Below are positions 37,847 through 46,806 of a stretch of DNA of 62,523 nucleotides, piece by piece. Positions within the stretch are counted from its first letter, which is position 1. Every line of letters begins with the position of its first letter. The notes beneath the pieces were generated by a model. It had not been told where the DNA came from. It did no database searches and was given only the letters and a program-made list of their open reading frames with translations. Source of the DNA: Natronococcus jeotgali DSM 18795 (GTDB lineage Archaea; Halobacteriota; Halobacteria; Halobacteriales; Natrialbaceae); assembly GCF_000337695.1 (NCBI RefSeq), contig NZ_AOIA01000017.1, positions 81,119-143,641 on the forward strand, read 5' to 3'. The translations under genes were made by a program, and so were the position numbers.

Positions 37847-38985
37847 CAGAGTAGCCCTCGCGCGGTGAGCCAGTAGGACTCGTTGTACCCCAGCTTCGCC
37901 CAGTGGAGCGGTTTCGACGGCTCGCGGACGAACGGCTCCTCGCCGTACGTGAACTCGATGAACGTCGCCTCGCTCATCCCGGCCTCGAGGAAGCAGACGG
38001 TCTTGCCGTCGTAGGTCGCCGTCGGCGTCTGCCCGCGAACGCGGCTGGCGAGGCGGTCGGCGACGACGCCCGCCTCGTAGTGGGCGACGCTTCCGGCTTT
38101 ACTGGTGGGGACGTCCGCGACGTCGCCGACCGCGTAGACGTCCTCGGCGTTGGTCGCCTCGAGCGTGTTCCTGTCGACGTCGACCCAGCCGTCCTCGCCC
38201 AGTCCCGCGTCGGTCACGAGGTCGCTGCCCGCGTGAGGCGGGATCGCCACGAGCAGGTCGTACTCCAGCTCGTTGCCCTCGACGGTTCCGATGACTTCGT
38301 CGTCGGGGTCGATCTCCTCGACGTTGAAGAACGTCTCGAGGGCGATGTCCCGCCGCTCGAAGAGGTCGGTCGCCCAGTCGGCGATCGACTCGAGGCCGTG
38401 GGCGCGGTTGATCGGGTACGTGTAGGTGAGGTCGACGTCCTCGCGCAGGCCGCGCTCGCGCAGCCAGTCGTCGACCATCAGCACGAACTCGACGGGCGCG
38501 GCCGGGCACATGTGAGGGACGCCGACGACGCTCAACACGAGGTGGCCCTCGGTGAACTCGGCGAGTTCGTCCCGAAGCCGTTCCGCGCCGTCGGGGCCGT
38601 AGAAGTGGTGGCCGCCCTCCGCGAGGCCGGGGACGGCCTCGGGCTCGAGGGTCGCGCCGGTCGCCAGCACGAGCTGGTCGTACGCGAGCACCGAGCTGTC
38701 GGCGAACGACAGCTTCTTGCGGTCGGTGTCGACGTCGATCACCCGCCCGATCGAGAGCGTCACGCGGCGGTCGATCAGCTCCTCGACCGGGCGTTTGGCG
38801 TCCTCGACCGTCTTCTTCCCGAAGGGCACGTACAGGAACATCGGTTTGTAGACGTGCTCCGGGTCGGCCGTGATCAGCCGGACCTCGACGTCGCCGGCCT
38901 CGATCTCCGTCTGTAGCTCCTCGGCGAGCCGGTTCGCGAGTACCGTCCCGCCCGTTCCGGCGCCGACGATCGCGATGCGGTGCAT
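37846..38985 (-). CDS. Sulfide:quinone oxidoreductase-like flavoprotein
   Basis: A 379-residue FAD enzyme of the SQR/FCSD group. The FAD motif is AIVGAGTGGTVLAN, followed by LVLATGA and VYAVGDVADVPTSKAGSVAHYEA. Two Cys, Cys160 (VPHMCPAAP) and Cys331 (KTVCFLEAG), match the redox Cys pair of SQR. The third Cys of some types is absent. The C-terminus (HWAKLGYNESYWLTARGLL) suggests membrane-surface attachment. It likely oxidises sulfide or sulfane sulfur and reduces quinone. It is linked to TusA and DUF1641. Confidence 0.88.
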   Translation of the reverse strand: MHRIAIVGAGTGGTVLANRLAEELQTEIEAGDVEVRLITADPEHVYKPMFLYVPFGKKTVEDAKRPVEELIDRRVTLSIGRVIDVDTDRKKLSFADSSVLAYDQLVLATGATLEPEAVPGLAEGGHHFYGPDGAERLRDELAEFTEGHLVLSVVGVPHMCPAAPVEFVLMVDDWLRERGLREDVDLTYTYPINRAHGLESIADWATDLFERRDIALETFFNVEEIDPDDEVIGTVEGNELEYDLLVAIPPHAGSDLVTDAGLGEDGWVDVDRNTLEATNAEDVYAVGDVADVPTSKAGSVAHYEAGVVADRLASRVRGQTPTATYDGKTVCFLEAGMSEATFIEFTYGEEPFVREPSKPLHWAKLGYNESYWLTARGLL

Positions 38986-38986
38986 C

Positions 38987-39226
38987 TCAGTTCACCTCCA
39001 CGTAGATGTTCCAGTGGTCGTCGCGCTCGTCGATCCCGAGCAGGTCGTGGCCGGCCTCTTCGAGCCACTCCGGCACGTCCGTCGTGGAGTTGCGTTCGGT
39101 CGTCTGGAGCTCGACGACGGTGCCGGGCTCGAGCGTCTTCACCCGCCCGATGAGGTCCATCAGCGGGCCGGGACACGTTGCGTCGCGCGAGTCGATCGTC
39201 ACGTCTGGTTCGGTAGTCTCTGTCAT
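38987..39226 (-). CDS. tusA: TusA/SirA family sulfur carrier
   Basis: A 79-residue sulfurtransferase with the signature DATCPGPLMDLIGRVKTL, where Cys18 would carry persulfide. The C-terminus DHWNIYVEV completes the small alpha-beta fold. It is placed one base before the SQR-like gene and overlaps the SHOCT-like protein gene by 4 bases, so all four genes form one operon. It probably takes sulfane sulfur made by the flavoprotein. Confidence 0.93.
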   Translation of the reverse strand: MTETTEPDVTIDSRDATCPGPLMDLIGRVKTLEPGTVVELQTTERNSTTDVPEWLEEAGHDLLGIDERDDHWNIYVEVN

Positions 39227-39582
39227 TGTCGTTGGCCTCGAGTTTGCAGTTTCCGCCGTCGCCGCTCGAACTCCTCGTCGGAGAGATCGCCGCGAGCGTA
39301 GCGCTCGCGGAGCTCCTCGAGCGCTCGGTCCGGTTCCCCGGTCCGTGCGCGTGCGGTCGACCCCCCGTCGCGGCTCCCGACCCAGACGGCCGCGAGCGCG
39401 AGCAGGCCGACCAGTACCAGCGGCCAGAACAGCCAGCCGCCGCCCCAGCCGCCCCAGCCGCCCATCGATCCGCCGCCGTGGCTCTGTGCAGCGCCCGTCG
39501 CCGCCGCACCGGCGAGAAAGACCACACCGGTCACCGCAAGCGCCGGGACGGATCGTCCGAGCCGTTCACGTGCGGTCGTCAT
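39223..39582 (-). CDS. Small SHOCT-domain membrane protein
   Basis: A 119-residue protein from ATG 39582 (ATG 39603 is an alternative). It has a first hydrophobic segment (VPALAVTGVVFLAGAAATGA), a Gly/Trp-rich loop (GGGSMGGWGGWGGGW), a second membrane segment (LVLVGLLALAAVWVG) and a C-terminal SHOCT motif ALEELRERYARGDLSDEEFERRRRKL. It is the first gene of the TusA-SQR operon. TATA at 39618-39622 fits a start at 39582. SHOCT modules mediate oligomerisation; its job here is unknown. Confidence 0.82.
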   Translation of the reverse strand: MTTARERLGRSVPALAVTGVVFLAGAAATGAAQSHGGGSMGGWGGWGGGWLFWPLVLVGLLALAAVWVGSRDGGSTARARTGEPDRALEELRERYARGDLSDEEFERRRRKLQTRGQRQ

Positions 39583-39603
39583 TGTTCGATCACAGTCGAA
39601 CAT

Positions 39604-40076
39604 ACGCTATTGTACGGTATAAGCACTGCTACAAAATCCTCTCCGGCTGGAACGGACGAAAGAGATATAGGCTCTGAGGGAAAGACCGGCGATTATTGAC
39701 ATGTAAGGTGGCGTAGTTCCGAGAACGCCGTACAGGCAGTGACGGACAACTGCGACAGACGTATTGTCCTATTTACGCACAGCTATTGTGCCGGACGCGT
39801 CCCCTCGCACGATGAGAACACTGCGGACGAACGCGATCGAATCCTGACCGGAAACGCGGGACCCGCAGCGACGCCTCGAGCCGACGATCGAGTCGCTGGC
39901 CGCAGTCGCGAACGTCGAGGTCGACGCCCGCCGGCCCGGCAGCTCGGTGCCCGCGTCCCGATCCCGGTGCTGTACGCCGACCAGCGCGGTCGAGCCCTCG
40001 CGACCGACCCCGAGTCTGAGGGCGGCGACGGTCGCGTGACGATACACCGAAAAGGCTCCGCTCGAAAGGACGGACG
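39604..40076. other. Intergenic region upstream of hemG/Y and the TusA-SQR operon
   Basis: About 470 bases with no convincing gene, although open frames exist on both strands. GGTATAAGC (39616-39624) serves as the TATA box for the minus-strand operon. The 12-mer GCTATTGTACGG overlaps it at 39606-39617, and a relative GCTATTGTGCCGG occurs at 39782-39794. The same core appears upstream of parA. The bases from 39900 to 40076 are GC-rich with mixed frames. Confidence 0.4.
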
Positions 40077-41357
40077 ATGAAGGTCGGTGTCGTCGGAGCA
40101 GGGATTTCGGGGCTCGCGCTGGTGCACTCGCTCGCCGAACAGGACGTCGATGTCGCCGCGTTCGAGGCGCGCGAGGCGCCCGGCGGGGTCGTACAGAGCA
40201 GGCGCGTCGACGGGCGCGTCGTCGAGCTGGGACCGCAGCGGCTCCGGCTGACGCCGGGACTCGAGTCGATCGTCGACGACCTCGGACTCCGCGACCGACT
40301 GGCGTTCGGCGACGACGACCAGCCGATCTACGTCTACCACGACGGCGAGTTGCGGGTGGCGCCGCTGTCGGTCCGGGAGGCGGTGACGACCGACCTGCTC
40401 GGCCCGCTCGGAAAGCTCCGGATGCTCCTCGAGCCGCTGACCGGGCCCGCCAGGCCCGACGAGACGGTCGACGACTTCCTTGTTCGAAAGCTGGGAACCC
40501 AGGCGGCCCGCCGGTACCTCGGCCCGCTGTACAGCGGGCTGTACGGAACCGATCCCCGGGACATGCTCGTCGAGTACTCGCTGGGTCGCGTCCTCGAGAA
40601 GGCCGGGGTCGACCGGAGCGTCCTCCTGTGGGTCGTCCGAACGCTCTGGGAGGGCGGGGAGTCGCCGCCGATCTGTACCTTCGAGGACGGCCTCGGCGAG
40701 CTGACCGACGGACTGTACGAGGCCCACGCGGACGCGATCAGCCTCGAGACGCCCGTCGAGTCGATCCGCGAGCGCGAGGGCGGGTACGAACTCGAGACGG
40801 CCGAGGGGACGGAGCGGGTCGACGAGGTCGTCCTGACGGCGCCGGCGCCGACGTGTGCGGACCTGCTCGCGCCGATCGACGCCGACCTCGAGGCGACGCT
40901 GCGGCGGTTCAACTACAACCCGATCGGGATGGTCTTTCTCGAGTCGGCGTTCGACGGCACCGGGATCGGGACGCTCATCCCCCCGGGATCGGACGCGCAG
41001 ATCAGCGGGCTCACCTGGAACTCGAGCTTCCTCGATCGGGACGGACTGTTCACCTGCTACGTCGACCCGCTGAGCTACCCGGCGCTGACCGAGGCCTCCG
41101 AGGCGGAGCTGGGACGGGTCGGGGCCGCCGAGTTCGAGCGCATCACCGGCGCGCCGGCGACCCCGATCCACGTCCACCGCTGGGAGCCGGGGATGCCGGC
41201 GTACGACCGCTCCTGGCGGGCCATCGACGACCTCGAGCTCCCCGACGGGATCCACCTCTGTTCGAACTTCGTCGGCCGCCCCGGGATTCCGGGACGGCTC
41301 CGGAACGCGGCGCGATTGGCCGACGAACTGGCCGAGGGGTCCTCGAGCGGCGCGTGA
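40077..41357 (+). CDS. hemG: Protoporphyrinogen/coproporphyrinogen oxidase (HemG/HemY-like flavoprotein)
   Basis: A 426-residue FAD amine-oxidase-fold enzyme. The FAD motif is VGVVGAGISGLALVHSL, followed by EAREAPGGVVQSRR and ELGPQRLRLTPG. The C-terminal block is GIHLCSNFVGRPGIPGRLRNAARLADEL. It oxidises a porphyrinogen late in haem synthesis, and ferrochelatase follows 57 bases downstream. Sequence cannot separate protoporphyrinogen from coproporphyrinogen oxidase activity. Confidence 0.88.
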   Translation: MKVGVVGAGISGLALVHSLAEQDVDVAAFEAREAPGGVVQSRRVDGRVVELGPQRLRLTPGLESIVDDLGLRDRLAFGDDDQPIYVYHDGELRVAPLSVREAVTTDLLGPLGKLRMLLEPLTGPARPDETVDDFLVRKLGTQAARRYLGPLYSGLYGTDPRDMLVEYSLGRVLEKAGVDRSVLLWVVRTLWEGGESPPICTFEDGLGELTDGLYEAHADAISLETPVESIREREGGYELETAEGTERVDEVVLTAPAPTCADLLAPIDADLEATLRRFNYNPIGMVFLESAFDGTGIGTLIPPGSDAQISGLTWNSSFLDRDGLFTCYVDPLSYPALTEASEAELGRVGAAEFERITGAPATPIHVHRWEPGMPAYDRSWRAIDDLELPDGIHLCSNFVGRPGIPGRLRNAARLADELAEGSSSGA

Positions 41358-41414
41358 GCTGACTCGACTTCCGGCTCCGAAGTACCTATACCACCCCCGT
41401 CCTAACGGCCGCGC

Positions 41415-42476
41415 ATGACCACCGGCGTCGTGCTGTTGAACTTCGGCGAACCGGCCGAGCCGGACCGCGAGACGGTCCGCGACTACCTCACCCGGATCTT
41501 CTTCGACAACGCCGACCTCGAGGAGGCCGACTCCGAGGAGGCGGCCTGGGAGCGCTCCCGCGAGCTGGCCGAGCGACGGCTGCCGAGCCTGCTCGAGGAG
41601 TACGAGGAAATCGGGGGGTCGCCCCTGCAGGAACAGGCGACCGCCCAGGCCGAAGCCCTCGAGGACGCCCTGACCGAGCGCGGCCACGAGGTCGAACTCT
41701 ACCACGCGATGCAGTTCATGGAGCCGCTGATAACCGACCTCCCGGCGACGCTGGCCGCGGACGGGATCGACTCGGTGATCGCCGTCCCGATCTACCCGCT
41801 GTGTGGCCCCTCGACGACGGTCGCCGCGATCGACTCCCTCGAGGCGGCGATCGAGGACTGCGAGGGGTATGACCCCGAGTTCGCGGCGATCACCGGCTGG
41901 CACCGGGTGCCGGCGTACAACCGGCTCAGGGCCGAGGGGATCCGCGAGTTCGTCGACGAGGAGGGCGTCGACCTCGAGGACCCCGACACCGCGTTCGTCT
42001 TTTCGGCCCACGGGACGCCGCGGAAGTACCTGGAGGGCAACAGCCGGTACGACCGGTACGTCGAGGAACACGCGTCGGTAATCGCCGACATGCTCGGAAT
42101 CGACGACTACGAGATCGGCTACCAGAACCACGCCAACCGCGGGATCGAGTGGACGGAACCCGACACCGAGGACGTCGTCGAGAACCTCGAGGGCGAGGCC
42201 GAACGGGTCGTCGTCGAGCCGATGAGCTTCATGCACGAGCAGTCCGAGACGCTGGTCGAGCTCGATATCGACCTGCGCGAGGACGCCGAGGCGGTCGGCC
42301 TCGAGCTCCACCGGGTGCCGATTCCCCACGACGACCCGCGGTTCGCGACGCTGCTCGCCGACGCCGTCGAGCCGTTCCTCTCGGGGTTCGAGCCGTCGTA
42401 CTACCAGCTCCGCCAGTGCGAGTGTCGGCCCGAGCCGGGCACGTACTGTTACAACGCCGGGCTGGCGCCGCGGTAG
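41415..42476 (+). CDS. hemH: Ferrochelatase
   Basis: A 353-residue enzyme that inserts Fe2+ into a porphyrin (or coproporphyrin). VLLNFGEPAEPDRETVRDYL is the N-terminal block, YPLCGPSTTVAAIDSLE and AFVFSAHGTPRKYLEG carry the catalytic His, and VVEPMSFMHEQSETLVELDID the second site. The extreme C-terminus QCECRPEPGTYCYN has Cys335, Cys337 and Cys345, possibly with Cys in YPLC completing an iron-sulfur site. It follows hemG/Y in the same direction. Confidence 0.95.
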   Translation: MTTGVVLLNFGEPAEPDRETVRDYLTRIFFDNADLEEADSEEAAWERSRELAERRLPSLLEEYEEIGGSPLQEQATAQAEALEDALTERGHEVELYHAMQFMEPLITDLPATLAADGIDSVIAVPIYPLCGPSTTVAAIDSLEAAIEDCEGYDPEFAAITGWHRVPAYNRLRAEGIREFVDEEGVDLEDPDTAFVFSAHGTPRKYLEGNSRYDRYVEEHASVIADMLGIDDYEIGYQNHANRGIEWTEPDTEDVVENLEGEAERVVVEPMSFMHEQSETLVELDIDLREDAEAVGLELHRVPIPHDDPRFATLLADAVEPFLSGFEPSYYQLRQCECRPEPGTYCYNAGLAPR

Positions 42477-42622
42477 CGCGACCGACCCGCTCGCTCCGCT
42501 CGTTTCGGGCGCGGATCGGGGCCCCGCGGTAGCCGACGGATCGCCCGCCGGCGGTGCGGGCCGAACGACCGCGGGGCGAATCAGGGGGACCGATTAATTG
42601 TCCGGGCGGAGAGACGATAGGT

Positions 42623-43456
42623 ATGGATACGCAGTCCGCTCTCGCGCAGGCGAAGCTGGTCAAGGCGGTCTTCAGCGAGAAGAACGTCACCTTCCTGGCC
42701 GGAAGCATCGCCTACAGCGCGTTTGTCTCCCTCGTTCCGCTGCTCATGTTCGTCCTGCTCGCGGTGTCGTTCGTCGATCCGAGTCTGCAACAGCGAGTCA
42801 TCGAGGTCGCGACCAGCAACGTCTCCCAGTCGGTCGGCGGGGTCATCGAGGTGATGATCGAACAGCAGTCCGACGCCGGCGCCGGCTCGACGCTGAGCGC
42901 GTCGATCATCGGGATACTCACGCTCGTCTGGGGCGCGCTCAAGGTGTTTCGCGGCATCGACACCGCCTTCTCCGAGATCTACGAGACGACCGCCCGTGAG
43001 TCGTTCGTCGGCCAGGTCAAGAACGGCCTGGTGATGCTCCTGACGCTCACGCTGGGGATCCTCGCGATGGTCGTCGCCACCAGCGTCGTCGCCTTCTTCT
43101 CGTTCGTTCCGTTCGTCGGGCTCGTGGTGCCCCTGCTGCTCGTCGCCTGTCTCGTCGTCGCCTTCTTCCCGATGTACTACCTCTTCCCGGAGATCGACGT
43201 CGAGCCGCGGGACGTGCTCCCGGGGACGCTCGTCGGGGCCGTCGGCTGGGCGCTCCTGCAGGTGCTGTTCCAGATGTACGCCTCCCTCGCCGGGGACGAG
43301 AGCAACCTCATCGCGAGCATTCTCCTGCTGGTCACCTGGCTGTACTTCAGCGGCGTCGTCCTGCTGTTGGGAGCGGTGGTCAACGCGGTCCTCGTCGGCC
43401 GCGCCAGCGACGTCGTCGACGCGGCGGTCGACCCCGCCGCGACGGACCGCGCCTAA
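42623..43456 (+). CDS. YihY/BrkB family inner membrane protein
   Basis: A 277-residue polytopic protein. The family opening is NVTFLAGSIAYSAFVSLVPLLMFVLLAVSFV, followed by GALKVFRGIDTAFSEIYETT and the C-terminal LVTWLYFSGVVLLLGAVVNAV. It has about six helices. YihY-family function is not firmly known (an old ribonuclease BN assignment is wrong). It lies after hemH but about 150 bases away and may be transcribed alone. Confidence 0.92.
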   Translation: MDTQSALAQAKLVKAVFSEKNVTFLAGSIAYSAFVSLVPLLMFVLLAVSFVDPSLQQRVIEVATSNVSQSVGGVIEVMIEQQSDAGAGSTLSASIIGILTLVWGALKVFRGIDTAFSEIYETTARESFVGQVKNGLVMLLTLTLGILAMVVATSVVAFFSFVPFVGLVVPLLLVACLVVAFFPMYYLFPEIDVEPRDVLPGTLVGAVGWALLQVLFQMYASLAGDESNLIASILLLVTWLYFSGVVLLLGAVVNAVLVGRASDVVDAAVDPAATDRA

Positions 43457-43478
43457 ACTCGAGCGGTCGCCGGACGGG

Positions 43479-44492
43479 CTACTCCGTCCGCGAGACCGAC
43501 TTTGCCGCCTCGAAGAAGGCCGCGACGTTCTCGACGGGGACGTTCCGGTCGACGCCGTGGCCCAGATTCAGAATGTGGCCCGCCTCGCCCGCGGCCGCGA
43601 CGACCTCGCGGGTTCGCTCCCGGACGGTCTCGGGGTCGCCGTACAGCAAGGCGGGATCGAGGTTGCCCTGAATCGCCCGCTCCCCGAGTTCCTCGCGGGC
43701 GTCCTCGAGGTCGACCGTCCAGTCCAGGCTGACGACCTCGGCGCCGGTGTCGGCGAGCAGGTCGAGGTTGCCGCTGACGTTGCGAACGAAGACGATCGTC
43801 GGGACGTCGACGGCGTCGACGATCTCCCGGTGCAACGGCAGCAGGAAGCGCCGGTAGTCGGCGGGCGAGAGCAGCCCGGCGTAGGTGTCGAACAGCTGGA
43901 TCGCGTCGGCGCCCGACTCGACCTGGTAGCGGACGTAGTCGACGATCACGTCGGTAAACGCCCGCAGCAGCCGCTCGAACGCCTCGGGGTGTTCCGCGCG
44001 CAGGCGGCGGACGTCCATGAACGTCCGCGAGGGGGTTCCCTCGCAGACGTAAGCCGCGAGCGTGAACGGCCCGCCCGTAAAGCCGAGGACGGCCGCCCGC
44101 TCGCCGAGCTCGTCGGCCAGTCGCTCGAGCAACTCGCCGACGTACCACAGTTCCTCCTCGACGTCGCCCCGATCCCGGCGAGTGTCGGCCGGCGACTCGA
44201 CGGGGTCGTCGACGACCGGGCCGACGCCGGACTCGAGGTGATAGGAAAAGCCGAGCGGCTCGAGGACGGTGAGGATGTCGGAGTACATGACGACGCCGTC
44301 GGGCCGGAACCGCTCCCAGGGCTGGAGGGTGATCTCGGTCGCGATCTCGGGGGTCGAGATCGCCTCGAGAAACGAGTAGTCCTCGCGCAGCTCGCGATAC
44401 TCCGGGAGGTACCGGCCCGCCTGTCGCATCATCCACACCGGTGGCCGGTCGGTTCGCTCGCCGCGGGCCGCCCGGAGAAATCGATCTTCCAT
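43479..44492 (-). CDS. hemE: Uroporphyrinogen decarboxylase
   Basis: A 337-residue cytosolic enzyme that removes four acetate carboxyls from uroporphyrinogen III to give coproporphyrinogen III. It has the substrate motif RPPVWMMRQAGRYLPEYRELR, then VLGFTGGPFTLAAYV, QLFDTYAGLLSP and the C-terminal GHILNLGHGVDRNVPVEN. Start ATG 44492 places the motif at the normal distance. It converges with the YihY gene. Confidence 0.97.
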   Translation of the reverse strand: MEDRFLRAARGERTDRPPVWMMRQAGRYLPEYRELREDYSFLEAISTPEIATEITLQPWERFRPDGVVMYSDILTVLEPLGFSYHLESGVGPVVDDPVESPADTRRDRGDVEEELWYVGELLERLADELGERAAVLGFTGGPFTLAAYVCEGTPSRTFMDVRRLRAEHPEAFERLLRAFTDVIVDYVRYQVESGADAIQLFDTYAGLLSPADYRRFLLPLHREIVDAVDVPTIVFVRNVSGNLDLLADTGAEVVSLDWTVDLEDAREELGERAIQGNLDPALLYGDPETVRERTREVVAAAGEAGHILNLGHGVDRNVPVENVAAFFEAAKSVSRTE

Positions 44493-44587
44493 GGCCTCGA
44501 GTTGGTTGCTCGCGCGCCTAATAGTTGCGAAACCGGCCGCACGAACCCGTTCGTGGAATGACGCGGCGTCCGCGTTCCGAGCCGGCG

Positions 44588-45754
44588 TTACGCGTTCGCG
44601 AGGAGTATCGCCCCGTACCCGAGGCCGAACGCGAGCGCGAACGAGCCGATCCAGGCGAACACCGTGACCCCGAGCTTTCGGGGACTGACGCCGGCGCCGC
44701 CGCCTACGGCCAGCCCGGCGCCGATGACGGCGCTGACGATAATCTCGTTGAACGAGACCGGCACGCCCAGCAGGACCGCCGTCTGGGCGATCAGAAAGGA
44801 GGGAACGAGCGTCGCGATCGATCGCCGCGGGCCGAGCGAGGCGTACTCCTGGGAGACGGCCTTGATCATCCGCGGTGCGCCCGTCCAGGAGCCGACGAGG
44901 ATTCCGACCCCGCCGCCGAGCAGGACGACGATCGGCGACACCATCGAGACCTCGTCGAGCAACGGAAGCAGCGGGCCGACGGCGAGTCCGACCTGGCTCG
45001 CCCCCGCGGAGAACGCGACGAGCCCCCCGAGGACGAGCAGGAATCGCCGCAGCCCACCCGCCTTGTCGCGGGCGACGTCCCACCGGACGACGAGCGCGGC
45101 GAGGACGCCGGCGCCGAGCGTGAGCGCGCCCGCGACGACGGGACCCTCGAGCGGGAGGGCGCCGGCGCTCGTGGCGACGAGGGTCCCCCGCTCGAAGAAC
45201 GCGAACTCGAGGTTCGCGACGACGGCGCCGACGAAGCCCGCGAGCACCGGAACGCTGTCGCGCTCGGGGACGTCGGGACGCGGGAGGACGCTGGCGATGG
45301 CGTAGGCGAGTCCGCCGCCGACGAACGGGGTCAGCAGCCAGACAGCGCCGACCTCGACGTACTTCGCCCAGGCGGGATCGCCTCCCAGCGCGAGCCCGAC
45401 GCCGATCACCGAGCCGGTGACGGTAAACGCCGTCGCGATCGGGTAGCCGGTGGAGATCCCGATCGCCATCAGTCCCGCACCGATCAACAGAACGACGATG
45501 ACGCTCGAGACGGGTAGCGTGACGCCCTGAATCAGATCCCGACCGACGGCCTCGGAGACGCTCGCCCCCTGCGTGACGGCCCCGGCGAAGCCGAGGATGC
45601 CGACGACGAAGGCGGCCCGCATCGTTCCGATCGCGTTGGCGCCGACCGCGGGGGCGAACGGCGTCGCGCCGCTCGAGCCGGCGCCGATGACCCAGGCCAT
45701 GAACAGGCTCGAGACGGCCGCGACGACGAACAGCAGTATCGTTGCGGGGTCCAT
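44588..45754 (-). CDS. PiT-family-like anion permease lacking the GANDVAN signature
   Basis: A 388-residue transporter with about 10-12 helices in two repeats. The PiT fold is suggested by FMAWVIGAGSSGATPFAPAVGANAIGT (38-44 replacing GANDVAN) and FSAGASQVGLAVGPLLPLL (251-256). In both repeats the signature Asp is missing. PiT proteins import phosphate with Na+ or H+, but the CysP branch carries sulfate. Location beside YeeE/YedE and rhodanese genes suggests a sulfur oxyanion, though phosphate cannot be excluded. It probably ends the minus-strand sulfur operon. Confidence 0.82.
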   Translation of the reverse strand: MDPATILLFVVAAVSSLFMAWVIGAGSSGATPFAPAVGANAIGTMRAAFVVGILGFAGAVTQGASVSEAVGRDLIQGVTLPVSSVIVVLLIGAGLMAIGISTGYPIATAFTVTGSVIGVGLALGGDPAWAKYVEVGAVWLLTPFVGGGLAYAIASVLPRPDVPERDSVPVLAGFVGAVVANLEFAFFERGTLVATSAGALPLEGPVVAGALTLGAGVLAALVVRWDVARDKAGGLRRFLLVLGGLVAFSAGASQVGLAVGPLLPLLDEVSMVSPIVVLLGGGVGILVGSWTGAPRMIKAVSQEYASLGPRRSIATLVPSFLIAQTAVLLGVPVSFNEIIVSAVIGAGLAVGGGAGVSPRKLGVTVFAWIGSFALAFGLGYGAILLANA

Positions 45755-45773
45755 AGTTAGAGCGAGAAAACGG

Positions 45774-46229
45774 TTAGTCGGCGGCCGTTGCGGTCTCGGA
45801 CGCGGCGCGCTGGCTGCGCCAGTACCCCTGCGCGTAGGCGCCGACGAACATCCCCGCCAGCGCCCACAGGATCGTGACGTTGCCGACGCCGAGGCTGGCG
45901 TAGGCCGCACCGGGACAGATCCCCGACAGCCCCCAGCCGACGCCGAAGATCGCGCCGCCGATCAGGACGTTGCGGTCGAACGGCTTCAGCCGTCGGCCGT
46001 AGGTGTCGCCGGTCAACGGCGCGCGGTCGAACAGTCTCGGCACCAGCGCGAAGGCGATACCGGAGACGACCGCCGCGCCGCCCATCACGAACAGCAGTCC
46101 GAAGTCCTCGAACTGCAGGAAGTTCAGGACGACCTCGGGGCGGGCCATGTGGCTGAAACCGAGCCCGAAGCCGAAGATCAGGCCGCCGACGAAGATCAGC
46201 GGCATGAACAGCGGGTGTCGGTCGGCCAT
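45774..46229 (-). CDS. YeeE/YedE family transporter, half protein (second)
   Basis: A 151-residue membrane protein with about four helices. The start PLIFVGGLIFGFGLGFSHMARPEVVLNFLQF and GVGWGLSGICPGAAYASLGVGN (Cys in the pore motif) match the C-terminal half of YeeE/YedE thiosulfate transporters. It is 2 bases downstream of the other half, so the two subunits probably form one pore. Likely cargo is thiosulfate or another sulfur species for TusA. Confidence 0.92.
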   Translation of the reverse strand: MADRHPLFMPLIFVGGLIFGFGLGFSHMARPEVVLNFLQFEDFGLLFVMGGAAVVSGIAFALVPRLFDRAPLTGDTYGRRLKPFDRNVLIGGAIFGVGWGLSGICPGAAYASLGVGNVTILWALAGMFVGAYAQGYWRSQRAASETATAAD

Positions 46230-46231
46230 GG

Positions 46232-46789
46232 TTACGGGCTCACCCCCAGTGCCATCACGAGTTGGGCCGTTCCGATCGCGACGGTCAGGAACGTGATCAC
46301 GCCGACGATCGACGTCTTCGAGGCCGAGCCGACGCCGCAGACGCCGTGCCCGGAGGTACAGCCCTTGCCGACCCGGGTGCCGATCCCGACGAGGATCCCG
46401 CCCAGGAACAGCCGCCAGGGCTGGACGTCGGTCAGCCAGATCGTGACGCCCCCGACCTCGCGGAGCTGGCCGGTCGATCCGGCCTCGTACAGTCCGCTCG
46501 AGACGAGTCCCGACTGGAAGGTCAGCGCGTAGAGCGCCGCGCCGCCGACGATCCCGAGCGTGAAGACGACCCGCCAGTCCCGCGAGGAGACGTACCGCTG
46601 GAACCGCGACTGGTTCGAGACGTACGACAGCGTCGACTCGAGGAACGTGCTCGCGCCGGCCGGGATGCCGGTTCCGAGGTAGATGACGACGGCGCCGAGG
46701 CCGACGAGCAGTCCCCCGACGGCGTAGCGACTGATCCCGACGGGAAACAGGGTCTCGTACAGCGCGGGTGCGATGAGTTCAGGTACCAT
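46232..46789 (-). CDS. YeeE/YedE family transporter, half protein (first)
   Basis: A 185-residue membrane protein, partner of the following half. GGLLVGLGAVVIYLGTGIPAGASTFLESTL opens the family, and LVGIGTRVGKGCTSGHGVCGVGSASKTS carries the conserved Cys pair used for sulfur transfer. It follows the rhodanese-MBL gene by 17 bases. Together the two halves equal one bacterial YeeE. Confidence 0.92.
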   Translation of the reverse strand: MVPELIAPALYETLFPVGISRYAVGGLLVGLGAVVIYLGTGIPAGASTFLESTLSYVSNQSRFQRYVSSRDWRVVFTLGIVGGAALYALTFQSGLVSSGLYEAGSTGQLREVGGVTIWLTDVQPWRLFLGGILVGIGTRVGKGCTSGHGVCGVGSASKTSIVGVITFLTVAIGTAQLVMALGVSP

Positions 46790-46806
46790 TCGGGTGATCG
46801 TGGGAG

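Noticed and set aside
39739-40080. Open frames on both strands upstream of hemG/Y
   Set aside because: Composition is Arg-rich with no hydrophobic core or motif, and neither has a promoter; the region is treated as intergenic.
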